Part shown: piece by piece, positions 43,841 through 54,454 of the stretch | Numbering within the stretch: the stretch's first letter is position 1 | Layout: each line of letters begins with the position of its first letter | DNA from: Spizellomyces punctatus DAOM BR117 | Taxonomy: Eukaryota; Chytridiomycota; Chytridiomycetes; Spizellomycetales; Spizellomycetaceae | Reading direction: 5' to 3' | DNA length: 64,000 nt | Assembly: GCF_000182565.1 (NCBI RefSeq) | Contig: NW_015971538.1 | Span: 651,736 to 715,735 of the forward strand | Position numbers and translations under genes: made by a program | Notes under the pieces: model-generated | Database searches by the model: none | What the model saw: the letters and a program-made list of their open reading frames with translations, nothing else | What the model was told of the DNA's origin: nothing

Positions 43841-44217
43841 GACTGGTTTTGACAGCATACAAGACACCGTGAGAAAAGACCTAGTTCCTGACAAAGGACT
43901 TTTGCAAAGGTTGAAATGGGTTTCAACGCACCAACTGTTCCAGCACCGTGTGCATAGTCAATAAAGAGGGGTAAATACACCGGCCTCCCGAATAACCAGT
44001 CAAGTATCATCTTGGAGTTCTTGAATGTGCGCAAAATGAGGTCCAGCAAAGTAGCAGTTTGTTTGAGTTTGTTCGTAGGCCATTTTGACTTTGATGATCA
44101 TGTTGATGGAGTAAGCATCACATGTGTCTCCGAACCCACGTGGACAGACTGACCAAGACGAGCAATCTGTCACCAAGTTGAGAACGACAAAAGCATCAGA
44201 GCAAGCAACCAACAGAA
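43841..44217. promoter_or_regulatory. Divergent region ELMOD / RING-TRAF gene
   Basis: About 377 bp. The minus strand has an open stretch (ILDWLFGRPVYLPLFIDYAH) of unknown meaning that overlaps the likely ELMOD leader; it is not called as a gene. Confidence 0.35.
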
Positions 44218-45584
44218 ATGGCAACCACAACGGCTGCGTTCAAAGCTACCGATTATGACTACGTGGACGAGATTAACCAAAATCTCTTATGTCCTATATG
44301 TTATTGTCCGTTTATTACCCCAGGTACGTGTTCAAGTTCGTGGAATTCCTGACCTTCTTTGCTCACTTGCGACACCAGTTTCGTCCCCATGTGGTCATAC
44401 CTTCTGCCAAGACTGTATAACGTTTGCTCTAGCTTCAACACCCACACCATCTTGCCCCATTGACCGCACCCCCCTTTCCCTGACACAAGTGACACCCGCT
44501 GCGAAACTGATATCGAGCCTTCTCGATGAGCTGCAAGTGTTTTGCCCGAATCGCAAAGACGGGTGTACGTGGATTGGACAGCGGCAATCCTTAAATTCGC
44601 ATTTGTCTGTGCATTGTCTGTATGCACAGGTAGGATGTGAGTTGGACGGGTGTCAGGAAGGTGTCCGGCGAAGTGAGCTTGAGAGCCACATGCGGGAGTG
44701 CAGTTACCGAGCAGAGGCATGTACTCGATGTAACCGGACGATTAGAAAGAGGGATTTTGCGGTAAGCACTCTAGTATTTATAACCTGTCCTTTCTCTTTG
44801 ACGGTTGTTGACATCCGTCTATCAGGTGCATGTCAGCGAGTGTTCAGCAGGCACCGCGTCCTGCATGCACTGCAAACGAGATATCCTTCGATCAGACTTG
44901 GCAGGGCACATAAATGATTGCCCAGAAGCAATAGTTTCTTGCACTCATGTCCGACATGGGTGCTCATGGGAGGGCCACCGCAAATTGTTGAATGAGCAGC
45001 ACCTCATCACGTGTCCCTTTGAGGCCATAAAGGGGTTCTTTAGGATCCACGATCAACGCCAGCAAGCAGTGGAAGAAGAAAATAGGGAGCTCCGTCGCCA
45101 ACTTGCAGATCTACAACAGCAAGTTGAAGCGCTTCGCGAGCGTCCGCTGGTGATATCACCGCCAGAAGCTGCGATGGTACCACCCATCGTTGGCGAAACA
45201 GCGGACAGGATTGGTCAACTACTGGCTGAGACAGACCAGTTGCGCTCAGATTTGGTCAATCTGAGCGCTGGATTTTCAGCAATGGAAATGAGGCAGGACA
45301 TGGCACTGCTCTGCGAAACATCTCGATTGCGGGAAGAAATGCATTCTGTGCGGGCTTTATGTCAAGCTGTACAATCGCAACTCATTAATTTTGCGTTGGA
45401 TCGGCGAAAGGAGGCATCTGCCTCATCATCCACTAGCAAGTCGGTCCTTAGCTCGGCTATCAGTGCGCTCGCAGGAGGGTCATCGGAAGGGGCATCCGCG
45501 AGTAGGGGCAGTCATAGAGATGACACGGATCGGTCTCGAACCATGATATCCCAGTTTCGCCAGGATGGGAGCACGAAACTTTGA
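44218..45584 (+). CDS. RING finger protein with TRAF-type zinc fingers
   Basis: Three exons, 44218-44333, 44379-44761 and 44826-45584, give 419 residues. A C3HC4 RING starts LLCPICYCPFITPVSSPCGH, TFCQDCITFALA, CPIDRTPL. Then come TRAF-type fingers: VFCPNRKDGCTWIGQRQSLN, SHLSVHCLYAQVGCELDGCQ, HMRECSYRAEACTRCNRTI, HVSECSAGTASCMHCKRDIL, HINDCPEAIVSCTHVRHGCS and ITCPFEAIKGFF. A coiled coil follows (AVEEENRELRRQLADLQQQV) and a Ser-rich tail. The order RING, TRAF fingers, coiled coil is that of animal TRAFs, but the C-terminal MATH domain is missing. A role as a ubiquitin E3 ligase is expected from the RING; the substrate is unknown. Confidence 0.85.
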
Positions 45585-45718
45585 GTGGATGATATAATAC
45601 CAATAATGTACATATATGCTGGATACTAAGCCGTTCCTGCGCAGTTTCAAAAGCTAATCACCATCGGGCCATGTCGCACGAGGTTTTTCCTCCTTGAGCA
45701 ATTCCCCTCGGATAACCT

Positions 45719-47143
45719 TCAGTACCACACCGTCTTCTTGTTGATCAGTCTTTTTAGCTGAGCGCCACTATCCTTGTACCACTGGCGCAGATAGGCATCC
45801 AGCAAAATATGGTTCATCGTAGCCAGATCCTGATCCAATCCTTCTGTTGTTTTTGCCTTCTGGACCACCGCTTCTGCAGCAACGACAGCAGCAGCTCTAA
45901 GACGGAGATCCCACTGCTCAGTTGTTGTCCCCAAATCATCGCCCCTTTCTAGCATTGCGGCAAGGTCGGGTGAGACTTTGAGGACGCCCAAATGAATCCA
46001 AAGCGATGGTAAAATATCATCCGCCAAAACTGTCAGCATGCTCATGTCCGAGAACTGAAAGCGAGCTGGGTCAGCATCTCTGAAATATCGATACAGATTC
46101 AGAGCCATAAGCTGTGGTCGTCGGAAAATGTACACGTCTGAAGCCGAGCATTAGAAAATGACCGTCCTGCTATAGGCTGGCATCACACCTACCGACTCCA
46201 TTGCATCGGCCCATATCCCTCATTGAAGGTAAGGTGCTCGCCAGCGCCGCTACCAAATTCTCTGCTGATGGATATCCACTTCCATTGGCTCCAGGTTTGG
46301 TGACGTCAAGTAAGAAGTGCGCCAAATTGCGATAATCCTTCTGCTGCAAAATGGCGCCCGTCTCGTTCATCACATCTGTGATTTTCTGGGCGAATTCGCG
46401 TAATGGATGCGGTTCAGTCAGAGTCAGCGGTAGAGTTTCATGGGGAACGTCTCGGGTGACAGGGATGTTGAACAACGTAGCCACCTTTTGGAGAGACTAT
46501 TTTGTAGCTCCGTGGAGGGACTCAAACCAAGAATTTACTGCGTACCTCGCCCAAGGTGATTTCTCGCATGTACTTTGCAGATACATCCACGGAGGAGATG
46601 TGTAGAGACATGACGCCTGATGATGAGGTTGATTATCTGTCTTAATGTAACCCGGAAATCTCAAGCAATAATCTTAGAAGTGACGCACCGAAACGAAGGG
46701 TATCATAGGCTCCCTAAAAGATGGCGGTGACGCTAAATATTATAAACTCCATGAAATGCAGGCATGAAACTTACTCTTCCCACAGCTTCCTTGAGTTGCG
46801 ACCTCCACCCACTACCGAAAGTCAACAGATCAATCAAGGCAATAATGTTCAGCTCTTGTTCCAGCGTGTCAAACTTTAGCGGCATCCGCGTCGCTTCTTT
46901 TTGAGCTTCCCGCCATTTGCTTGGATCTATTCGGGAAATGAAGTCTTGGACCGCAATTTCATCCACCTTCCTGTGAATTAGCCCATCCAGTCAGGTTTCA
47001 CTGATGTAACAATGTTGGAGAGCACATACAGTAATATCAGGAGACAACGTTTGACTCAAAGCGTTACATGAGTTGCGTACAGCATCTAGATAAGCTCCGC
47101 TGGGAAGCTGGCAGGTTGTTGATTGCAAGATGGCTGGCATCAT
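45719..47143 (-). CDS. QNG1: Queuosine 5'-phosphate N-glycosylase (DUF2419/Qng1)
   Basis: Five or more exons from the first of two adjacent ATGs (MMPAILQSTTCQLPSGAYLD). Typical blocks are VRNSCNALSQ, LNIIALIDLLTFGSGWRSQL, GAYDTLRFGVMSLHISSVDV, SAKYMREITL, TRDVPHETLPLTLTEPHPLR, SYPSAENL-like GYPSAENLVAALASTLPSMR, DVYIFRRPQLMALNLYRYF and LADDILPSLWIHLGVL. Qng1 (human C9orf64) releases queuine from queuosine monophosphate so the base can be inserted into tRNA by TGT. Fungi and other eukaryotes cannot make queuine and depend on salvage; several fungal groups have lost the pathway. It is convergent with the RING/TRAF gene. Confidence 0.85.
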
Positions 47144-47606
47144 GAACTGAACGTCCAAAACTACGGTTCGTAGTTTGCGTGACTTTCTTTGCAAAAGTCG
47201 TCAAGGATAACGGACAAGGATAACTGCGTTGTGGTGTTCAAGATGATAGGCTTGTGGATAAGTGAGTTGCTGAACGATCGGGGTGCGTCAGCGTGGGAAA
47301 CCCATTCGAGCCGATTAATGATTTTTGTTGCTGCGCCACGACCACTCGCGTTCCATCTCTGCTCGCTGCTCTTCCTTCACCCTGCAACCATTCTAACACC
47401 GACGTTTTTGCGGCGGTTTACCTGGTTTTAGGCCGTCACCCCGCGCAAGACCATTAAGTCTGGCTGTGCACACTTCCTGGTGAGCTAATTCGGTCTATTA
47501 TACCGGTTGCTTTGGGGCATATCCCTACGATATGCTAGCAAAGATCTTCTATAAATTGACATATTATCACGACCTTAGAGTGCCTCACTGCTAGCGTATC
47601 TATATC
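47144..47606. promoter_or_regulatory. Divergent promoter, QNG1 / ADE5,7
   Basis: About 460 bp between divergent starts; a TATAAATT-like AT box is visible at about 47549-47556. No gene seen. Confidence 0.4.
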
Positions 47607-50321
47607 ATGTCACCTGTCAACGTATTGCTTGTTGGATCTGGTGGACGGGAGCACGCCATTGCTTGGGCCTTGGCAAAGTCGCAGCGGGTAGCCACCATAT
47701 TTGTTGCTCCTGGTGAGTTCTGCTCTGTTTCGAGCGGAAAGCATTTTGCATTGCTTACTGAGAGCTGGGTGATTGTCACAAATTAGGAAACGGCGGTACG
47801 GAAACGGCTGGACCAAAGGTGAAGAACGTTTCAGTAGACGCCGGGAACAACTTTGAGGGCCTCGTTCGCTTTGCCTGCGAGAACAATGTAGCGCTCGTTA
47901 TCCCTGGTCCGGAACAGCCCTTGGTTGATGGCATTCAGGCTGCTTTCAAAAAGGTCGGAATTCCTTGCTTCGGACCATCAAAGGAAGCAGCTCAGCTCGA
48001 AGGATCGAAAGCGTTTTCCAAAGACTTCATGAAGAAGCATCAGATTCCGACTGCCGCATACGAGGTCTTCACGGATTTCAACAAAGCCAAATCTTACATT
48101 GAAAACTTCGGTGGGCAGCTGGTAATCAAGGCCTCAGGACTTGCGGCTGGAAAGGGTGTGCTGCTACCTGAAACCAAAGAAGAAGCGATTGAGGGCCTGA
48201 AATCTATTATGGTGGATTCCGTGTTCGGAGACGCTGGCAGTGAAGTTGTTATCGAAGAACGTCTTACCGGAGAGGAAGTTAGTGTGCTGGCATTCTCAGA
48301 CGGTTATACAGTCATCCCAATGCCTGCGGCGCAAGACCACAAACGGGCTTTTGAGGGAGATAAGGGACCGAATACTGGAGGAATGGGCGCATATGCTCCC
48401 GCCCCCATCTTTACACCTGAGCTTGCCGCTGAGGTGAAGCGGACCGTCTTGCAACCTACCGTCGATGGAATGCGCCGGGACGGCCATCCTTTTGTGGGTG
48501 TCCTTTACGCAGGTCTGATGCTGACACCTTCTGGGCCAAAAGTGCTCGAATTCAACGCACGGTTCGGAGACCCAGAAACCCAAGTGGTACTTCCCCTGTT
48601 GGATGACGGATGTGATCTTTTTGAGATCACTCTTGCCGCAGCCGAAGGGCGCTTAGATTCCGTAAAAGTAAACTTCAAGTCATCCTCTGCTGCAACGGTT
48701 GTGATTGCTGCTCAAGGCTACCCTGGATCATACGAAAAGGGCAAAGAAATCAAGATTGCCTCGGTACCTCCAAGTAAGAAACGATGCGATAATTACCGCC
48801 TTTGTTTTGGATATGTAATAATCATGTTAATACTCCTGCAGATGTTACTGTTTTCCATGCTGGGACAAAGTTGGACGGAGGAAGATTGACGACCTCAGGA
48901 GGACGTGTACTCGCCGTAACCGCTGTGGCTGGCGACCTTCAAGAGGCGTTGAAGCTAGCAAATTCCAGCGTTCTTCTGGTCCAGTTTGACGGAGCTCAGT
49001 TCCGTCGTGACATTGGTCACAGGGCCTTGGCTTTGCTCGGAAGCAAGAAAACATCTGGTGCCACTTACGCACAGGCCGGAGTAAACATTGACGCCGGCAA
49101 TTTGCTGGTGGAGAAGCTGAAGCCGCTTGTTAAGGCAACCAGAAGACCTGGTGCAGATGCGGATCTTGGTGGTTTTGGAGGACTTTTCGATCTACAGGCA
49201 GCTGGCTACAAAGACCCTGTACTCGTGTCCGGAACTGACGGTGTGGGAACGAAGCTCAAGATTGCTCAAGCTATTCGGAAGCATGATACAATTGGTACAG
49301 TCTCACCATGCAGGTCTCGAAAGCGATTGATATCAAATCCTAAGTTGGAATCTTATTAGGTATCGATCTCGTGGCTATGAATGTCAATGACGTTATCGTT
49401 CAGGGCGCAGAGCCTCTATTCTTCCTCGATTACTATGCGAGCAGTAAGCTGGAGGTAGACGTTGCCCGCGACGTGATTGCGGGCATTGCAGCTGGATGTA
49501 GCGACGCTGGATGTGCGCTTGTAGGTGGTGAAACGGCGGAAATGCCGGGTATTTATCAACATGGTAAGATGCACATCTCAGCCTAGGTTATAGTGGAATG
49601 AAGCTGACAGGTACTTTCTCATGTGTACAGGCGACTACGATCTGGCTGGTTTTGTTGTTGGGGCGGTTGATCGCAATGAGGTTCTTCCTAAATTTGACGC
49701 TATATCAGAGGGCGATGTCGTGCTGGGTCTACCATCATCTGGCGTGCATTCAAACGGCTTTTCGCTTGTTCGTCATGTTGTTGCCCGTGCAAATCTCGAT
49801 TACTCGTCTCCATGTCCTTTCGCATCGCCTGAAGTCGGCCAAACACTCGGAGAAGCCCTTCTCACCCCCACCCGCATCTACGTCAGACAGCTTCTTCCTG
49901 CCGTGAGGAAAGGATTGATCAAGGCAATGGCTCATATCACAGGTGGAGGTTTCCCAGACAATATCCCTAGGGCCTTGCCGGACACCATTGGAGTGCAAAT
50001 TGATGCACGAACATGGCCTTTACTTCCCGTTTTCCAATGGGTCAAGCGCACTGGTGGAATTGCAGATGGTATGAAAAACATTCTCCCCTTCTCCTGGTTC
50101 GCTTGGTCATCGTTTAACATATGAAACCCTGTCTAGCCGAACTCGCACGAACATTTAACTGTGGTATCGGTATGATCCTGATCGTTAGCCGGGACAATGT
50201 CCCCGAGGTGAACCGCTTACTACGAGACGCTGGTGAAGAAGTGTATGAGATCGGAAAGGTTGTGAAGCGGACTAGTGGTGAACAGGTAGAGCTCATCGGC
50301 ACAGAAACCGCCTGGGCTTAG
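47607..50321 (+). CDS. ADE5,7: Bifunctional GAR synthetase / AIR synthetase
   Basis: Starts [20 protein letters not shown]. The GARS half has [40 protein letters not shown], the ATP-grasp loop [37 protein letters not shown] and [20 protein letters not shown]. The AIRS half begins [20 protein letters not shown], then [80 protein letters not shown] and [11 protein letters not shown], ending IGTETAWA. The enzyme catalyses steps 2 and 5 of purine synthesis. The GARS-AIRS fusion without a GART domain is the fungal arrangement. Five or six short introns; the last AIRS exon starts near 50139. Confidence 0.96.
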
Positions 50322-50458
50322 ATGTATGAGGTAGAAGGGAGTATGCATTTTTTTCATTCGCAAAAAGGGTGGGTGTAATGTACAGTACGTAGACGAAGGT
50401 TCCACATATATAAACATATTGGCAAATAGCGTAGCCGCCAAACCATTGTATGAACGGT

Positions 50459-50992
50459 TCATCCTGCAGCATTTAATTGGCGCACCAGTTTCTGGACGTT
50501 AGCATCGAAAAGATCAATGCGTATTGGCATCTCCGGATTGTAAAAGGGGTTCTTCATGACAAAGTCAGCGTAAAGTTCGTACACACGTCTTGATGGTACA
50601 TCCACGTTAGCTTGCGACGGATCGGTGATTAAAAGGAACTTCACCCCTGTGAAGCGGTTCAGCTACGTTTCCCAGTCGCAGTCCCCAATAGCATATTTGC
50701 TCGAACCTGTGAGGGTTTGAAAGCAGAAGATTTTGAAGGTGTCTGTTTCTAGGACTTCCATGCCTGAAGAAGGGGACACTGGGGATATTCTCGAGGTGAT
50801 TGCGTGGACCCTGTTCACGAAATGTTATAGGACCTTGGGTGTAGCGACGTCCTCGACCGCTGAAACGCACCCATGAAATGTGCCAGCCATCACAAGATAC
50901 TCATTGCTTGTTAACTTCGCCAGGCCTTCCGTAAAGTCTCGGTTGTATATGAGACCACCAGCCTTATTTATAATTAGGATTGCGTGAAGCAT
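50459..50992 (-). CDS. TRS23: TRAPP complex subunit Trs23/TRAPPC4
   Basis: Three exons. The start is MLHAILIINKAGGLIYNRDF, then LTSNEYLVMAGTFHG, GMEVLETDTFKIFCFQTLTG, VKFLLITDPSQANVDVPSRR and VYELYADFVMKNPFYNPEMP, ending IDLFDANVQKLVRQLNAAG. These are the longin/sybindin blocks of TRAPPC4 from end to end at about 137 residues. Animal TRAPPC4 has an extra PDZ-like insert near the N-terminus; it is missing here, giving the compact form. Trs23 is a core subunit of the Rab1/Ypt1 exchange factor at the ER-Golgi step. It is convergent with ADE5,7, the stop codons only 137 bp apart. Confidence 0.88.
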
Positions 50993-51591
50993 CGTGAACC
51001 TGCGATCACTGTTCGGTGACAGCCCGGGGGAGGGGATTCGCGCTTGACCGTGTTGAATGGATCCATCCAGGCCACGTGATTTGCTTGCAAGCGGCATGGA
51101 GCTCCCACGCAACCAAAGATGCCTGCAGAGGAACTACCTGTCCAAGATTTCTCCTTTGTGCCTTTTTGCTTCGCTCCATCATCTGCGACCCCCATTTGGC
51201 TTTATCTGGCTCTGTGTATTTGTCTGGTCCTCCTCCACAGTGGCCTTCTCGGCCCTGCGATCTCCAGCAAATTGTCCAATTCCACCTGAGTGCACGCTGT
51301 TGACTGGATAGGACGGAGCCAAAGGGCATTCGGCTCAGCTCTGCACTATTGGTCCAGGCCGCAAGATATCTTGAAGCTGAAACATTGGTTGTTCTCTGGG
51401 ATAAGCGTGGTAGGCGGGTTTTGCAAGATTGTCGCTTTTTTATGGCCATTTGATGGCGCCACCCGCGGGCATTTAATGGCTGACGCGAATCGTTATATCT
51501 AACTTATCGTCGCCCGTACTGTCAGTAGTTCCTCGAGACTTGGACCTTCACGTAGACGTCTTAAAGCTTGCTTGAGCCGTCAAAAGCCTTA
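50993..51591. promoter_or_regulatory. Divergent region TRS23 / WNK-like kinase
   Basis: About 600 bp with frames on both strands but no recognised protein. A CACGTG lies at 51073-51078. Confidence 0.35.
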
Positions 51592-54076
51592 ATGGCCCAA
51601 CCCATGCAGCATGCGCGACAGAATTCAATGCAGGGCAGTGAGGGCAATACCGGTGTCATGTCGCCAGAATTATACGGTTCGCCATATGGAGGGAGCGGCG
51701 ACCCAGTTCCTCCAATGTCGTTGAATCAGCAGGATTCACGAGACGATTTAGAGAGAGTTATGGAGACCAGTCCAAATGCAAGATATGCAAAGGTGCAGAA
51801 TCCCTCTTATTTTCGGGGTTGTGCGATTGATGATGGGCATTGAGCGGGCCGCTCGCAGAGGGTCCGCTTTCTTGATATCAAGTACTTATTTTGCAATATG
51901 TCGCATTACTGCAGCTCAATCAACTGCTAGGAAAGGGCGCGTACAAGGTTGTATATAAGGCGATTGATAGGGAGGAGGGCTACGAAGTCGCGTGGAATAC
52001 GTGCCAGGTAGGTGATTCAGGTCAATTGCCAGGCTTTCATAACCTTAAATACTCTGTTATAATATTAAAGACTACCAAAGCGGAGTTTATGGAGTTGAGC
52101 GAGGAGATTGAGATCCTGAAACGAGTGCGGCATCCGAATATCATACAATTCCATGATTGCTGGTACAATAATATGGAGTTCGTTTTTATTACGGAGCTGA
52201 TGACTTCTGGAACACTGCGAGAGTAAGTTGTATGAACGGCGTATTTCGGCATGGGAAGCTGATGGATGTTCTTCGCGTAGGTATATTCGCAAACTTCAGA
52301 TTCCAAATTTGAAGATTGTAAAGCGATGGGCACGACAAATACTAAAGGGTCTATCATATCTTCACTCACACGATCCACCAATTATCCATCGCGATATTAA
52401 GGTAGGTTCGAAAAAGCTAAGAATTTTGAAGTACGGGTTGATCGTATGTGTTATTTACTTGGAAACCTAGTGCGATAACATTTTCATAAACGGTGCACAC
52501 GGAGAGGTGAAGATAGGGGATATGGGAACGGCAAAGATGAAGCTTGGGAAGAAGTACACAGTCATAGGGACGCCGGAATTCATGGCACCGGTACGTACTG
52601 GATTGTGTTAAGTCCAGCTGGGATAGTTATAAAGAATTAGGTATTATAGGAAATGTATGAGGAAAAGGGGTACAGCGAGAAAGTTGATATATATGCATTC
52701 GGAATGGCGTTGTTGGAAATGGTAAGTGCAATATGTTATTCAGGACATGATGTTTTGACGGCTTATATATTGTTGTCTTGACATCAGGTCACTGGAGAAT
52801 ATCCATATAACGAGTGCAAAAACGCGGCGCAAATCTACAAGAAAGTCACGCAGGTACGTTCGGGTGTTCCACACCTTTTCTCGATTTGGTTTGATAAAAG
52901 GGTTAGCGTTCGGACGGACACTTTGGGTCGAAGGGAGCAAAGATCTTGTCAAAGACTCACTGAACCCTTTTTTTTTCAGGGCATTAAACCTGAATGCCTA
53001 TCGCGAGTCACCGATCCAGAAGTTCTGGATCTGATCAATAACTGCATAGGAAATGAGCATGACCGACTAAGCGCACAGGAAATTATCGAGCATCCTTTCC
53101 TCGCCTTGGAGCCTGAAGTAGTGCTCGTAATGACAGAGAACAAAACTCACTTGACCATGCAAGTAGTCTTCAAGGGCATGGACAAGCTGTCGGTGAAATT
53201 TGAGTTCAACGGTATAGTCGTTTCTCATCAAGTTTCAGTGCCTCCGGCGATGGTAAAATTCTGATTTCGGTTTGTTTATATGTCGCCAGTGGACACAGAT
53301 ACCGCGGAAGAGGTGGTGAATGAGATGGTAGGGCGCTATCTGACCATACCGTGCACATGGGAGTGGTGATTTGACGTACGTTTAGATCCAAGAGCAGGTG
53401 CTTCCAGCCAAGTATCAGCACCTGATAACCGGGGAGATTAATCGCATTCTGCGAGAGATGAACAAACCATCGCCAGATGAGGACAAAAACAGAGAGGAGT
53501 CACGGCAAGGGTGGGCTACACGAAGTAACAGCATGTCACAAAACACGCCGCAGGACGCAGAGCCTGGAACACGGCCACCTCAGCAAGCGGATGACGGAAC
53601 TCCAAGCAGCGAATCAGCGCCACTCCTGCGGAAAGTGTCACTACAAGAAGCCCGTAGCGAAGATTTTGTTGATTTCCCACATAAAGGTGACTTCCGAGTT
53701 GGCCTAATTCAATTACATGGGATAGCGCATACTCACCGGAATGTTTTTCAGAATATGCTGATGACCGACCTATTGAAGAGATGGTCATGGACACGGCAAT
53801 AGCCACCAACCGAGGAGTGGAGAAAGCGAACGAGTGGTTGGCCAAGCTGAAAGCCCAAGACATTATGACTGTAGGCGACATGCGGGAGTTACATGACGAG
53901 GATTGGTCGAGCCTGTACGTTGAAGAGCGCTAGGATAGCTGATTTTACCTGGCTTCTACTGACCCAGACGCTGCCGTCCATTCTGTAGGGGCCTTACGGT
54001 GTTCGCAAGTCGCGCTTTGAAGAACGTTTTGTATGGTAAACCTGCTCGACCTGCGCCCACCAATAGGGAATCGTAA
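51592..54076 (+). CDS. WNK-family Ser/Thr kinase with C-terminal SAM-like segment
   Basis: A disordered Gln/Ser-rich start ([20 protein letters not shown]) leads to the kinase: [143 protein letters not shown] and [20 protein letters not shown]. The usual beta-3 Lys is replaced (VAWN), and a Lys sits in the glycine loop (GAYK): the placement that gives WNK ('with no lysine') its name. DFG is DMG. An OSR1-C-like domain ([20 protein letters not shown]) follows. The protein ends with [50 protein letters not shown], which resembles a SAM domain. WNKs sense chloride and crowding in animals. About ten short introns. Confidence 0.88.
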
Positions 54077-54454
54077 ATACATGTAGACTAATGAGGCGCC
54101 GGGAGGGGGTGTGACTGATGCGAAGAAAATGACTCTTTTGGTTTGTTGCTAGAAGATACCCTCTGGTTCAAATTGAAACCGTTATGCATCTCATTGCACC
54201 TGTTGAACTGAAGATAGAGACTGAATTTTGTATCTACGATTGACTTAATGACTTCACAAGACATATCGCAATTAGCGAAGCATTCCTCGTAATATGTCAG
54301 CATTATCTGATATGAAAGCCACCACCTCTGGGAGGTTGTCATCCAAAGCACTACCAGAAGAACCTTGTTGACTGTTCCTTGCCCTACATGCTGACAAGTC
54401 GAGTTCCAGCACACAATCCAAATCTTTCAGGAACTGAGAGAAACGATTAACCGC
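54077..54454. other. Convergent 3' region
   Basis: About 378 bp between converging genes; an inverted repeat GGTTCAAATTGAAACC lies near 54163-54178. No gene is recognised. Confidence 0.35.

Noticed and set aside
54163-54178. GGTTCAAATTGAAACC as a tRNA B-box
   Set aside because: No A-box, acceptor stem or anticodon arm can be formed around it; it is a simple short inverted repeat.
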